Part shown: one piece after another, positions 1 through 13,613 of the stretch
Layout of the letters: each line of letters begins with the position of its first letter
Position numbering within the stretch: the stretch's first letter is position 1
Source of the DNA: Selaginella tamariscina
Taxonomy: Eukaryota > Streptophyta > Lycopodiopsida > Selaginellales > Selaginellaceae
Direction of reading: 5' to 3'
NCBI GenBank assembly: GCA_003024785.1
Contig: PUQB01000590.1
Location: 48,465 to 112,464 of the forward strand
Length of the DNA stretch: 64,000 nt
Notes under the pieces: generated by a model
What the model saw: only the letters and a program-made list of their open reading frames with translations
Told to the model about the DNA's origin: nothing
Database searches by the model: none
Translations under genes and position numbers: made by a program

Positions 1-839
1 CCAAGGCCTTGGCTAAAGTTTGACTTGGTTATGCCATGTTAGGCAAAGTGCTTGAACATCTGCCAACTTGTGAACATGCATGTTTTTCATAGGTCTTAGG
101 GGTTTGTTGGATGGCCCAACTATTGAGTTTGATTTCTTATTCATTTTCTAACATGGGCTTTCATAGGAAAGCGAGTTAGGAAGCCTATTTTCTCTCATAG
201 AGGTGCTTACCTAGTGACATGGTTGACCTAACCTTGGGGTTATCCTAATCCACACCATAACCCTTGGGATAGGGTTAGGGGCAGGTATACTCATTAATTA
301 AACTCACAATACATTGGGGCTAGCATTTGGTGTCATCCCATTTATGTAAACATGAAAACAACTATGGAGGGGCCCATCATGTATATTAATTAGAGGTATG
401 AGGGTGAGAATGTCAGAAACTAAAGGGTCTTTAATCCTTCCTCCCACTAACATAAGTATAGCTTGTGTCTTCAAGACACATCCTTTGTGCCAACTAGACT
501 TTCAACCTGGGGTATGTCACATCCTAAGGGTAATGTTACTTTATTCATTGGTGAATATACACTATTGTGCCAAGGTACACTGCATCCTAAGGGTTAATTA
601 ATTCCTTTCATTTAGTAACCCATTCACATGTATAAAGTTTGTTCGAGTACACATTCCGCTAATAAAGGTTGAAGCATGTCCAAGTTTAGAGTTACAATCA
701 CAATTGAGTAAGGCACACATTTTTGACTTTTAATGTGAGTATTGTTTGTGCCTTTTCATTTATATGGGTTCTCTTTACCAGGGTTCATAGAAAGGGGTTC
801 TAGGTTCACATCTAGTGAGCTATGGAAGTGGCACCAAGT

Positions 840-2300
840 GAACGCTCTTACAAACACATAGGGTATGATCCCCATGGTCATATCATGGTTCAACACTAGT
901 TGAAGATTATGGCAAGCATACGTGCTTGTTTGAATAAGGTGCTAAGCTTTAGGCATCTGCTCAAGGGAGGTTAGGTCTTGTAACCAAGTGAGCTTTCTAA
1001 CTCATTTGTCTAAAGGTGTTCATCCTATGAGTGTGAACATGTCCAGAGGGTTGAACAACCTAAGCTCATTAGTAAAGGCCTTTTCATAGGCATTGGGTTG
1101 TCAAACCTTAGCCTTAGGGGTTTCTTTAATAAAACACTTTTGTTTACTTATTGGCGCACACTCGTGTTATCATTAAGTATTAATTCTAAGTCCTATGGTA
1201 TAGTTTGATAATAAACACTTATGGATCATGATACCCCCTAATAGCTTTCTAGAGGTTGTACACTCTAATGAGAATGATTTTTCCAAGTGTAAGTGATGAT
1301 ACCTTAGCCTCTAATCTTGGGGGGGGGGGGGGGGGTATGTGGGAGCACATGTTTCTTTAACGAGTTAGGGCATGAACTTGTTTAGGTAGATAGCAAGTTT
1401 ACTTGGGTTATCCTCTTAGGGTTTTATAAGCAATCACTTTACAAGACTTAGGTAGGACCCTAATCTCTTGGCCTACTTGAACATCTGAAGTAAACTCTCA
1501 AGTCATTTGGAAAACTTAGTGTTCTTGCTCACGCGGGTGGCCATTTTTGACAGCCACATTTTGCCATGTTTTCAGATTTTAACCCAAAAGGCCAACATGT
1601 GGTAGCACATAGCTGCCAAGTGGTCATCCAATGTCAACACTTTGCGTGAGCAATGTTAAGCCTTATAAGATAATCTTGAGAGTTTGATTCATATGCCCAA
1701 ATAGGCACGAGACTTAGAGTTCTACCCCTAAGTCCCCTAGAGTGATTAGGACAACCCGGTAGACTTTAGGATTTTGCCCTAGGAGACGAAGATAGGCTCA
1801 TGCCCTAACCCCACCAAGGAGACATGCTCTGCACATACCCTATGACAAAGCTAAGGCATCATAACTTACCCCTTGAAGAATTACTCTCATTCATGAGTAC
1901 AATCCCTTTAGGTGATGAGGGGTGCCTTGACCCACAACTAACCCCTAAAGGTTTGTGAGGCCAAGGTATTACCCTAGATCTAGGCTAATATTTAGTAACA
2001 GCATGAGTATGCACTATAGGCAAACTCAAGTGTTCTACTAAGTAAATCTCCTAAGGCTAGGTTTGAACAACCCTAAGCATGTGACCACACGAGTGCTGCA
2101 CAAGAGGGCTTCTACTAACAAGCTTAAGTTGTTCAACCTCTCTACATGTTCACACCTCTAAGGAAAACACCCCTAGCCAAGTGTGTTAATTAACAACCCA
2201 ATTACAAGAACTAACCATCTTTGAGTGGCAATGCAAGCACAAACACGCTTGTTTGATAGAGTATTCAACTCCTTGATGTTTCATGCGACATTGTTTCCTA
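840..2300. repeat. Large imperfect inverted repeat, centre near 1590
   Basis: Two diverged arms of about 700 bp face each other. The left arm (about 895-1580) holds a block around GGTTGAACAACCTAAGCTC (near 1050) and a block near 1250-1310. Reverse-complement versions of these lie in the right arm near 2120-2150 and 1850-1900. The centre is marked by GCTCACGCGGG near 1530 and TTTGCGTGAGC near 1640. The similarity is interrupted by many small differences, so this is an old duplication. I see no coding potential. It could be a decayed foldback element or a rearranged satellite or retroelement relic. The first 840 bp are of the same composition, with CCTAACCTTGGGG-like strings and no recognisable gene. 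Confidence 0.6.
1319..1336. repeat. G18 homopolymer
   Basis: An uninterrupted run of about 18 G. Its length is probably unreliable in any sequencing method. It lies in the left arm of the inverted repeat. Confidence 0.9.
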
Positions 2301-3419
2301 AGATATGGGCTATCTCATAATAACTCTTCAAACTCGAGAGTTACACTTAGTGTCATGAGTGTGGCTCTCAGATGTCAACTTTAGAACCCATCTCTTTAAA
2401 CTCTTAGGAACTTGGTAAAGAAAATCTGTTTGACTAATGAAGATTATTAGACAAAAGAGTTAATTAACTCCTTGGATGTGGTGTACCTAGAAACATCAGT
2501 GTGGATCCGCCAACACTAAGGATAGGTTAATTGTCAATAGTTTTTACTATGACTCCTCTTTACTTGGACATTGATTGTGGTTACCTACCGAACTATGTTG
2601 ACAAACTCTAGGTGTTGAGGAAACATGACTGCTTAGTGCACTTGGGTATATAGTGATAGTTCAACCAGGTGTCATTAGGTATATTGCAGGAAACTCTTAG
2701 TGAAGCTAGCACTTTCATCTAAAAATTTCTTACTTCATTTTTTGTGTCCTAGTTGGGTTATTAGTTAGTTTCGGTGAGTTTGGCATGAGGGTTGACCTAA
2801 ATCCTAACATGAGGTTTGATGTGTCATAGTTCTAACATGGTGGATTGACCACTTGGGTAAAAGATTGTGGATATATCGAAAAAAAGACCCAAGCATAACT
2901 GGTCATCATGACTAAGGGCCTCTTAAAAACTCCAATTGGCCCTTTGCCTAATTGGCTGAAAAGGAAAGGGAAAGGTTGTGACATGATGGGTCATTAAGTT
3001 AAATTCACCATATATATTCCTGTTAAGATGATATTCCATGCTAGCCCAAAAAACGGGGGGAGGGGAGGGGGGACGGCTCTATCACATATATTAAGTAGTA
3101 TGTAGTGAGAGTTCCTAGATTTATAAATGAGCTCGTTATTCTTCTACCGGTGCAAGCTCTAACTTGTATTCTTAAGGCACAATGGGATCTTGGTTGACAT
3201 GTTCTCTTTACTAAGTTTTTTGAGGGTTCACATAAGGTTCTAGAAGTGGCATATATGAGCCATATTTTGGTGCTATGTGGAACTCTTGAATATGAGGGGC
3301 TATGACAAGATAGCCACATCTTAAGAAACAATGTCACATGAAGATGTGACACTAGATTAGATGGCACACGGTACAACGCATGAGGCACACCCTTTGGGGT
3401 TGTGTTTATGGGTTTAATG

Positions 3420-4010
3420 CCATGGGGTTGGATACTCTAACAAACATGCATGCTTATGCTTGCATCAATGTGCTAAGCCTGGGCATCAATTCAAGAGAGG
3501 TTAGATCTCGTAACTAGGTGTGTTATTGGCAAACTTGGCTAGAGGGGGTGTTCTCCTTAAGATCCAAGGGTTGAACAACCTGAGCTCATTAGCAGGAGCC
3601 CTTTTGTGAGGCACTCGCAAGGTATGTCTTAGGGTTATTTAAATTTAGCTTTAGGGAGTTTATACAGCAAAACACTCATGTTCTCATTAAGTACTAGCCT
3701 TAGGTCTAAGGTATGACTTAGCCACTCAAACCCTTAAGAGTTATTCGTGGTTCAGGGTACTTCTTATTGCCTTATAAGTGTTATACTCTTGAATAAAGGT
3801 GATTCCTCAAGGGATAAGTGACGATGCCTAGCTTGTCATGAGGGAGGGTCTTACCTTAAATTCCTTATAATAATTATCCCCGAACCCTAAAGGATAACCT
3901 AAATAGACTTTAGGACTTTGCCCCAAGAGACCTAGACAGGGTTGTCTTGAAAAGATTTAACATTGCTCACATAGGGTGATGGCCACTTGTAACCACATGT
4001 TTCACATGTT
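3420..4010 (+). repeat. Third, direct copy of the left inverted-repeat arm
   Basis: The stretch runs parallel to about 890-1560. Shared landmarks in the same order are CATGCTTGTTTG-like, GGTGCTAAGC, GGTTAG.TCTCGTAAC, GGTTGAACAACCTGAGCTCATTAG, a CATTAAGTACTA block and a GCTCACATAGGGTGATGGCCAC block near 3970-3995 that matches the centre of the inverted repeat. Identity is perhaps two thirds by eye. It shows that the unit is dispersed or tandem rather than unique. Confidence 0.55.
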
Positions 4011-4019
4011 TATACACAT

Positions 4020-5860
4020 GATCTCTTTCTAAGTTATTTTATGTATGTGATAACTTTAACTCTTTCTTTCTTTCTTAAATTATTATATATATGTGATAAT
4101 ACATGAAATTTCTTTATCTCTCTCACTATGTTTGTATATGATAACTTTTTTTAAATTTTTTTCAAATTATTGTGTATGTGATAATTTATTCTCAAGTTAT
4201 TATTATGTCAACTCTCAGGCAACTTAAGATAACAATCGAATGAGGGTTTTTAAGATTTAGAATGATTGTCAAATAGGGTTCAAGAAAATGATCATTAATT
4301 GACACATGTTTAGGATTTAGGATGGCCATTGGATATAATTTAAAATGATCATTAATCGGGCTATTTAATATGGCCATTGATAGATTTAGGATGGATGTTG
4401 ATGGAGAGTTAATGATAATAAACACATAAACACACAAAATAAACTTATTATATAAGATGTGCATTTTTTTACTTTAACAAAAATGCATATTAAATATGAG
4501 AGTGACCACTACACTTTGATGGAAAGTGTGAAATGAGCTATCACTTTAGTACATATTTTAAATGTATTAACTGAAGAAGTAGGCTATAGTGTTGAACTTA
4601 TCATACAGTGAAAAGTAGGTGTATTAACATATGATAAATATGTTAGTTAATTGATTTAAATGTCGCAATATAGTTGGAATATTGTTTAATATTCACATTA
4701 TTTCAATGGTGCTTATTATAAGTAACATTAGGTCAATTAATTTTGAAACCTTAATTAATTATAAGCACGCACTTAGTGTTTAATGTTGGCTAACTTAGCT
4801 ACGTTAGTTAGTTTCTTTGCATGAAGTTATAATGGAGGCTTAGATAAGTAGCTTATGACAATAAAGAAACTTCATTGCATTTCATCTCTGCAATTTTGAG
4901 GTATATGGTGTGTTTTATAAAATATAGAAATGTTTGAAATGTACATTTGCATTTTCAACTGAGTATAAGAGGATTTACATAGTGAAGGCATTAGATACAC
5001 ACATATGCATTTCATTACTAACTCTTTAAATTTGGAAATTAATAACATTGTTTACATAGTTAGATTGATTGATTTGGAACTCTTAACTAATAGGGCTTGA
5101 GTTGAGGGTCTCCACCTCTAATTTGAGCTAAGCAAGCAAGGCAACTTAGTTGTAAATAATGTTTAAAAAATGTTAGTGACACATGAACATTTGAATATAT
5201 GTTAAAAGTTTTACATCTGCTTCAAGAGTCAATATTTAATAGAATTTAGAAGTTAGTTTCATTTTTATATCGTTTCTTGACTTTGCATTATGATTGCAAA
5301 TATGGAAGGATACAAAATATGTGTTCTTCTTTCTTCTGTGGTTTTAATGTAGGATTTATCTTAAGGTTTAATAATGTTTCTTGAATTCAATATCCAAGTG
5401 TTACAATTACAGTGTAAAGTTAAATATTGTTGATCTCCTTTATTGACCCAAAATCCCTAATGTATGGTTCAATATCATTTCTTATCACTTCATTTGTTGA
5501 AATATTTATATTTATATTTTAAAAAGTATTTATATTTATTATTTAAATTAATTATAAATGACTTGGTAATAAATATATATATATGTAATATTAAGAACAT
5601 GAATATTCAATATCAATTTGGTTATGACTAATGAAGTGGTCATAATCATGGCATATAATGATTCAAAAGGATTTAGGTATGACACTCTTGTATGTTGTAC
5701 ATTAATATTGTAATTTAAAACACATTTTAAAACTAGTTAATAATGATAGGAACTGTTTGAATATATTATTTTATTAACTTATGAAATTGTTAGATGTTCA
5801 GAATGAGTAACATTGTATTTATTTTAATATACTAAACTTTGATTTATATCAAAAATAAAT
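4020..5860. other. AT-rich intergenic DNA
   Basis: AT-rich sequence without a recognisable gene. Around 4250-4400 there are short repeated phrases (GATTTAGGATGGCCATTG and relatives) of the same type as the diverged repeats at 43090-43740, so the two places share an old repeat family. Nothing else is supported. Confidence 0.5.
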
Positions 5861-5869
5861 TTATATAAC

Positions 5870-7340
5870 TCATGCACAAGGACTTCCAACACGACCTGAA
5901 GTCCTGTTCTCGACAGCGTAAGCCTGGAAGTAAAAGCGCCAAACGGTAGCCATTGTTGGAAGGACAATACTAAGTCTCATTGGACAAGTGAAAGTAGATA
6001 GTCTGAACATAGAGAACATAAGCTTAAATGGCTCACAACACATAGCATATGTACAACAGCAGCCGGCCTGTTTTGATGCAACTATCAACTATATTGAAAT
6101 GAAGAAGCTAGTGACAGTGAGATCATCCCGGGGCCTCGCAGGTCGCAAAGGCAACATTTGCATCACAGCCATTATGGATGCTGTTTCTTGAGAAGGCTTT
6201 CCAGGTTAACAATGGGGAAATCAAGCACAAAGAAGTCATTAGCAAGACATAAGTGTTTTTGTTTGTAGCAAATGCCCTTTTTAGGCATTTGTCATTGTAA
6301 TAAGGCTTTACTGAATGAAAGGTTTGTTTTTCGCAAATTCCCTTTGTCGGCATTTGCTTCATCATATAAGGTATCTGATATGCCTCTTCCTATGTATGCT
6401 AAGTTCTGAACTAAAACAAATGTAAAAATATGTGTGTAAGTCTAGTAGTTCGGCATTACGTCATTATATAGACCTGAATATGACCTTGTGCAAAGCGTTA
6501 TGCTGATGGATGCTTTGTCTGTTCCATTACTTTGCTCTAGCCTATATATATGTGCACATATATTGGTGTGTATGCATAAATATACATACCGGATTCTGCG
6601 GCACACAAGCGTATGTTGCCAAAGAACAAGTTCCACAAGAACATAACCTTTTAAAAAAGTTCGGCATTGCAACCTGCATTAGAGACAACTTGAGATAGCT
6701 AAAGAAGAGAACATATTCTACTCACAGTCCTGTCAAGGGGAAACGAGTCTGCATATAAGACAAATTCTACATATTAGTGTGTGTATGTCATGCATATAAC
6801 ACAACAGTGTCAAACAAGATATGCATTAGGTGGTGGATACATAAATATGTATGTGCACATGTAGAAAGAGAGAGAGAGAGAGAGGTGTATCCTTCATATG
6901 TATACGTTGCATAATAATAATAACGTATCACATGTATAACTGGGCATGAATCCTGGACCATAGATCTGGTGGTATAATCTACAGGAGGCTGTGAACATGT
7001 GGGCATGGTGCAATCAACAGCGAGTTTAACACAAGGATATAGACCAGTGAGGAGTTTAAGGGGGTCAACGTGATTAACGTGTGCACCATATTTTGTTCTA
7101 ATAATACTTGATTCTTCCGAATGTACTTCAGGTTCTATAACTTTCATCTCAGTCTTAACTTGCTTAGTATCTCTCTCTTCTCTCTCTCTATCTATCTATC
7201 ATCTATATATATTTGTGTGTGTGTTGGCGCGTGTGAGAGAGATATGTATAAATGCATATATACTACACATAATATCAGAATAGATACCTATCTTTCTTCA
7301 ATCTTCTCTTCCTGGATTACTCAGTAGACATAAATAGGAG
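5870..7340. other. Mixed-composition intergenic region
   Basis: Base composition rises here compared with the neighbours and short open frames occur on both strands, but none shows a known domain or convincing codon structure. Two small stem-loops with CAAATGCC/GGCATTTG-type arms lie near 6268-6290 and 6330-6360, resembling duplicated 3'-UTR hairpins. A GA microsatellite lies near 6868-6883 and CT/GT runs near 7170-7230. It may be a transcribed noncoding locus or a gene remnant. I cannot assign it. Confidence 0.3.
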
Positions 7341-7351
7341 TTCATAATTCC

Positions 7352-7426
7352 AATCATAGTTGCAGCCAAAACGTGTTCGGTTCGGCTCGGCTGCATATCC
7401 GAACGCGTTTGGCTGCAACTATGATT
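7352..7426. repeat. Small perfect-looking hairpin
   Basis: Arms 7352-7380 and 7399-7426 are near-perfect reverse complements (AATCATAGTTGCAGCCAAA at the outer ends), giving a stem of about 28 bp with one or two mismatches and a loop of about 18 nt. This could be a miniature foldback, a precursor-like small RNA hairpin or a recent short inverted duplication. No gene overlaps it convincingly. Confidence 0.75.
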
Positions 7427-7940
7427 CCAATATTTATTCAAAAATTCAATGAACACGCATGTTATGTTATCACGCTTTATGTAAGTGTAAGAGTGTGCAT
7501 GTATTGCAAACATACAACAATGACAACCGGATTCTTCCAAATCAATATCAGTATCCGTCTCCGTAAAACAACTATTGGATATGCAATTTAACCGGTACCT
7601 AAAATAATAATAAAAAAAATCAATAGTTTATACCATGTATTAACATATATCTTATATATCTATATCTTACTTCTCGTGACCGCTTCAATAATCTTTTTGT
7701 TCTCCGACACACCTCGGTGAAGATTTCCATGGGTGAGTCTAGCATTTTTAACTTGTTAGTTTTGTCAATATAGTTGCCTAACAAAATAAAATTTAAGATT
7801 AATTAACACTCCCGTGCAATGACAATGGCAACCTGTGGGAACAATATAATAAATTCCTCGTCCGTCATATAAAAAGAACGTATCAAGACACTATGAATTA
7901 TTTACACAAGACGTTAACCTCAATAAACTGTTCAATGTCT

Positions 7941-8637
7941 CTAACCACACACTGGTTTTGGGCACTTGCCAATCTTAATTTGGAAAGTTACTGCGTCATC
8001 ATTGATCTCTACATGCAGCTTCTGGTTGAAAAATATCAGCTTACAACAAACATCGTGTGTTATTAACCATTTAATTGGTTCTAATGTCCTAAACACATAT
8101 GAAAGGATCTTATCAACAATGGCGTCTGAAACCTGCAACCAGTCCTTCCTTGATCCTGTACATCCTATAAACTCAATCCATTAATCCATATTATAACCTC
8201 TAAGAATTATTAAAACTTATTCATCTGTGAGACACACACACACACATTTATGTCCTTAATCAATTTAACATCCATATTTATGTTGGCCGGCACAATGGTC
8301 TTTTATGTGGAACATTTCCGACTTGTACATACAACATAATTATTAAGGTACAATAACCCATGCATGTTCGTAATACACGTATATACATACTTTTTCCCGT
8401 TGAGGAACAGCTATTCCTAACTTCCCTAGTGATTTTCTAAATTCATTCACAACCTTAACCACTAGCTCCTTGAAAATAATCTAAAATTCAAATAAATATT
8501 AATATTGCTGATATATATAACAACTTACTCATTACGAATATAATAATACGACTATTTACATTATGCAGATACCTTCTCAACAAGCTTCTTACCAATCTGT
8601 TTAATTGCCTCTTTATTTTCTCTTCCTCAACCTTCTG
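7941..8637 (-). CDS. Unrecognised host gene, 3' exons
   Basis: Three candidate exons read leftward. The last, about 7941-8125, encodes a stretch beginning DAIVDKILSYVF and ends in a stop. A middle exon at 8391-8468 (ELVVKVVNEFRKSLGKLGIA) is bounded by a good acceptor and donor. A further exon ends near 8637 after an acceptor (GATGACAG) and encodes a charged, coiled-coil-like segment (KVEEE, then KEAIKQIGKKLVEK in a neighbouring frame). The upstream part seems to lie beyond the nested insertion, at 28651-28842. I do not recognise a family. The helical, lysine- and glutamate-rich character is all that can be said. The exon calls rest on splice signals and reading frame only. Confidence 0.3.
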
Positions 8638-8670
8638 TCATCTTTCGGTTTTTCGAAGGTCATACAACAT

Positions 8671-8902
8671 TGTTAGCGTGCAAACTCAAAAGGTTATCAA
8701 ACTCGCTTAGAAACCAACCAAAATTACAGAGAAACAGCTAACCTTTATACTACTTGTGATCTCCATATCTGGCTCTCCTCCTGCGGCCTTACAAGCTTGT
8801 TGTGATCTTCAGATCCATATAAGCAACTGTAGCCTTAAAAGGTTGACCTAAACTCCCTCCATTTTCTCTTGATCTGGCGTTCCATCTTGCAAAACTTCAC
8901 GA
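8671..8902 (-). repeat. 3' LTR of the outer Ty3/gypsy element
   Basis: A 232-bp sequence beginning TGTTAGCGTGCAAACTC on the plus strand. It is nearly identical to 28361-28592 and preceded by the CAACAT target duplication. It is the 3' LTR because the element is read leftward. Confidence 0.9.
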
Positions 8903-9167
8903 GAAGGCCCCCTGTGCAACTTGGCTGGCTAGCAAGCCAAGATGCACACAATGCCTTAAGCTTCCCTTCGACAGCAAAATAGCTTGAGAACGATATTGAT
9001 TCACTGGATTTTTCACCTCTCGACCCTGCAACGTTCGTAGCTTGCAATAACCACTGGGGCTCCACGTGTGAACAACAAAACGGGCCTAACCACCTGGAAG
9101 AAACTTCTTGCTCCAACTCTTGTCCAAACGGCTATCGTAGACAAGGACTAAATCGCCAGGAAAAGAA

Positions 9168-12100
9168 TCACCTTGCTGTTACACTCACATCAAACTTCTC
9201 CTTTTGCTGAAGTTGAAAAGCTTCGATCCTCTCCAAGGCCTCCTTGCGGTCCTCATCCATCTCCAAAAGCTGCATGATGCGAGCTTCAAGATCTTTCAAC
9301 GGATCAGATTGTCGGGAAGTGCTCGTTTGAAAAGTTGGCATCTCCAGTTCCGGTGGCATGATTGGCTCAACTCCATAAACCATTTGACAAGGAGTGAAGC
9401 CGTTCGTTGATTTGAACATCGTCGAAATGCAAAAAGTGCTGGCTAAGCATCCATGTCCAATCTCCTTGTCTTGTGGCCCCAGCTTGGTTAGCACATCCAC
9501 CAAGATCCCATTGCTACGTTCCACAACACCATTACTTTGCGGGTAGTATGGTGTACTTCGCCTGTGCTTGACTGACAGCTTCTTCAACAAGGCCTCCACC
9601 ATTCCTCCGCAAAAATGAGAGCCACGATCAGTCACTATCCCAGTGGACAACCATAGCGACAAACAATGTGCTTCATGATGAAATTTGCCGCTACCTCCTC
9701 CGTGCATGCATTAACTACTGAAGCTTCAACCCAGCGTGAAACATACTCGGTGGCAACAATGATATAGCGCTTCCCTGCCGATGTAATAGGAAGCGGGCCA
9801 ACAAAATCAACACCCCACTTTTCAAAAATTCCTGTGGGTAAAACCGGCTGCAAAGGTCCATGTTGAAGGATTCGCTTCCCATGTGCTTGACAAACGTGAC
9901 AACTTGAAGCCCATGCCTTTGCATCCCCCAAAGCCCAAGCCAATAGTAACTTGCAGTGAGAATTTCCGAGCTGTTCCTGCTGCCGCAAAATGACCGCCGC
10001 AAATGCCATCATGAAACATTTGCAAAAGCCGTGTTCGATCCCCTTCTTCAACTATCCTCTTCAAAACACCATCTTTCCAACGGAAGAACAATAGCACCTC
10101 TAGAAATGTGTAGTTTGCAGCCAATTTTGCTATCTGCTTTCGCTCTGCAGCAGATACCCCTTCGAGAAATTCGCCTGTGGTCAAAAACGTCACAACTCCT
10201 GCAAGCTCTTCGTCTAGGCCCAATCTTTCCACCCTGCTGACTTCCTCCTCTCTAACTAGCTCTAGCATCTCAACCTTGCTACTGAACTTCCCTGCTGAAG
10301 ACCCTCCTTCGATAAAGCATCCACCGCCTCCAAACTACATGCTGTATCTGAAAGATCTCGAATTTGGCTATTAGCTCGAGGACGATCTCATGTAATCGAA
10401 CCAGATTCGGCTTCAGAACTCGAAACAAACCTCGCACTTGCTCACAAACCAGCATTGAATCCCCAAATGCCACCAACTTCCTCACATTCGTCCTCAGCGC
10501 CATTTTGCAACCCAAAATCAAAGCTTGATATTCCTTCATTGTTTGAACTTGCCTCCATCAACAGCTGCGCTCGCTCCTCTGCAATCTCCCCTGTCGTCGT
10601 AAGATAACTCCAGCTCCACCAAACCCCAATTTTGGGCTAAATGCGCCGTCGAATTCCAAAACAAAAATTTCGGGATCCTTAAGCAATGCTGCCACTTTTG
10701 ACGTTCAAACTCCTCAGACACCTCTCCATCCTCGTCCAAACATTCCCGACCAAAACACGCGCCATCTGAGCCCTTCCTTTACTCTCACACTGAAAAACGT
10801 ACTCAAACTCTGCCAACTCGGCCACCCACGCTGCACAACGACCCGACCACCGTGGTTTGCTCACCAAGGACTTCAACGCCGCATTGTCACTCAGAACTAT
10901 AAACTGCCGATCCACTAAGAAATGACGATAGTACTGGCAACCATAAACCAAGGCCAGCACATCCCGTTCGAGTTCTAAATAATGTTCCTCTCCATCCTTC
11001 AGTTGCCTTCCTGCGTACTGAACTGGAAGCAAGCAACCCCCAGCCCCTTTCTGAAGAAGCACTGGACCCGTTCCCAATGCTTTTTTTCAAACATTCAAAC
11101 GCCATCTCACACTCATGTGTCCACTCCAATTCTGCTCGAGCTTGAAGCAACCTATTAAGTGGCCAAGCTATTTCTGCGTATCCCGAAATGAAGCGTCGGT
11201 AATAACTTGCCACCCTAGAAAAGCTCGAACTTATGTTTTCATCGTTGGAACTGGCAAGGCCTTCAGTTTCTCCACCTTGTCCTGCTCTGGCTCAATCCCA
11301 TCTTTTGAAACCACGTGACCAAGCAAAGTTCCCTTAGTGAGGCTGAACTTACACTTGGCTGCATTGAGGCTAGCGCTAGCCTCATCCAACCGTGCTAGGC
11401 AGCCCTGGAGATCCTCTGCATGTTGAAGTCGTCTCCCGTACACACAGAAATCATCCAGAAAGACCCTGACACTCTTACCCAAATATGGCTCGAAGATTAT
11501 GTTCATCGCTCGTTGAAAGGTGGCAGGCGCATTCGTTAACCCGAAGGCATAACACGGTAAGCGAAAGTTCTCCATGGAGTGGTGAACGTTGTCTTCAGCT
11601 GATCCTCCTCCCTGATTCGAACTTGGAAGTATCCAGAGAATCCATCACAAAAGCTGTACATCTCGTGACCTGCAACTTCCAGTAAAATCTCATCAATGAA
11701 AGGTAAGCATTGCTTATCCTTCTTCGTTCCCTTGTTCAGTTTGTCGAAATCCACGCAAAGCCTCCACAAACCGTTCTTCTTCTTGACCATCAACTGGAGA
11801 GACCCACTTTGTGTTGTTCACCGAAAAGATGAAAGCAGCTGTCAACAGCTTCTCAAGCTCGCAGAACACTGCCTCACGCTTCTCAGGCGACAAACGATAA
11901 GGCCTTTGCACCTCCGGCTTCACTCCCTCCTTTAAATCAATCCGGTGCTCAACAATGGACATTTGCCGCAAATTTTGGTACGATGTGGCAAACAACTTCG
12001 GAAACAACTTCAGCACCCCCAAAAGCACCAACTTCTCACGCTCAGACAACTCAGAGCCTAGTGTCTCCCTTAGCTCAGCCTCCAGAACTCGCTCCTCCTC

Positions 12101-13584
12101 CCCACCTTCCACACGGCACAAACGAATTCCACATAATTCCCCTTTCTCTGTAGATTCCTCTTCAAAGATAGGCCCAAGCGAAATGCCTCCAAATTCTTCC
12201 TCCCCTAACTCAACTTCATCCAAAATGTCCTCCTCTTCCAAATCCTCCTCGCCCTCCACAACCACGTCCTCCTCAATACCTAATTGATCTTTCAAAATTT
12301 CCCAAAACCGGAATCACCACCCTTTTGAAACGATCACCAAAAGACATTTTTCCAGTACTCCAGTCGTTCTTTGCCTGAACTTGTCGCAACCAAGGACGTC
12401 CCAGAATTAGAGGATAACCATCACGCTCCAAAGCTAAAACGTAGACCGTCACGACTGAGCGAACACCATGAACATTGATCCCCAAACCCCGCATCATACC
12501 AACTGGTTTAAACTGGACGATCATCAGCTAGCCGAATCATTCTATGGCACTTCTCCAAGGTCAAAGACAATTGCCGTGCAATCTCATGGCTCATCACATT
12601 GATAGTAGCCCCACTATCCACCAAACAACCCATCAGACGAAAACCACGTATCATGACATCAACCATAGGAGCTTGCTCGTCCACATCCGATGCCACATCA
12701 ATTGCACGAACTGGTGGTTTCCTCGACAAAAGTCGTGTGCTAACCCCTGCCTGAACCTCTGCCCGAAGCTTGGGACACAGTGCTAATAGTTGAGGAATGG
12801 AAATATCTGCTTTGACCTTCTGTAGATCCGCAACAATGGAATATGGTTCAACACCTTGACCAATTGCCATATCCTTCAAACCAATCTGCCTCTTAGGAGC
12901 TCTTTGTACCTCACTACGCAAACGAGTGGAGCGTGGCCTTTCCTTCTCATGCGGTGCGTCTTCCATTACTTCCTCGACTGGACGAAAACATTTCCGAGCA
13001 GCCAAAACTTCAGGAACTAAATCCAGTGAATTCACTGCAGCTGCTCCACCTTCAATGACTCCTCCATTACTCGAAGACCCACTAGGTCGAGGCTGTGGCC
13101 CTTTTGACTGTGGGCAATACGTGCTATAGTGCCCCTTTTGCCCACACGTATAGCACGTAATACCCGATAGATCTGTACGTGGAGCTCGTGTGGTTGTGAT
13201 TGTCCTGAGACTTGAACCAACTACAAACTCAACTTAGTCATTGCTTCCACCAATTGATCCATCTTCTCCAAAGCCGGAGAGGGCACCGGTGATGAGACTA
13301 GCAACTGGCTGAGGTTGCCCAGGAACTGGATGGGAAATCCGCACCTGAGCTTTACTCACTTCTCCGACATCCTTCAAAAACTCCTCCTCAGATAGCGCAA
13401 CTCGCTCAGCCGCAACTAACGTGGTCGGCTTTGTCTTTTTCACAAGTGGCCGTAGCTCGCCCGCCAAACCACCAACGAACCTTAGCGTTGCAAACTTTTC
13501 ATTGAAGGACACACTTGCTTGAGTCCCCGCAGTCACACCTGGGGCCTGTGGGTTCACCTTGTCCAACCGTGAAAGAAGTACATA
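9168..13584 (-). mobile_element. gag end and pol of the outer Ty3/gypsy fossil
   Basis: Leftward pieces carry a CCHC zinc knuckle (about 13100-13160), a retropepsin core with VDSGAT (about 12600), reverse transcriptase motifs (FGLTNAPATFQ and FLDDF, about 11450-11560), an RNase H domain (about 10700-11060), an H2C2-type region and an integrase core with VTDRGSHF and YYPQSNGVVER (about 9500-9640). No chromodomain is evident. The order is that of Ty3/gypsy. The region is interrupted several times and is treated as a fossil. The piece between 8903 and 9168 is the tail next to the 3' LTR. Confidence 0.9.
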
Positions 13585-13613
13585 TGCACGTTGTAACTAA
13601 AGTGGGCATGATA
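13585..13613 (+). repeat. Left terminal inverted repeat
   Basis: Begins TGCACGTTGTAACTAAAG and continues TGGGCATGA. It matches the reverse complement of 27985-28014 with a few mismatches and one gap. The preceding TACATA (13579-13584) pairs with TACATG after the right end. Confidence 0.75.

Noticed and set aside
6440-7600. Protein-coding gene from overlapping short frames
   Set aside because: Frames on both strands are short, contain microsatellite translations and show no domain or consistent splice pattern.
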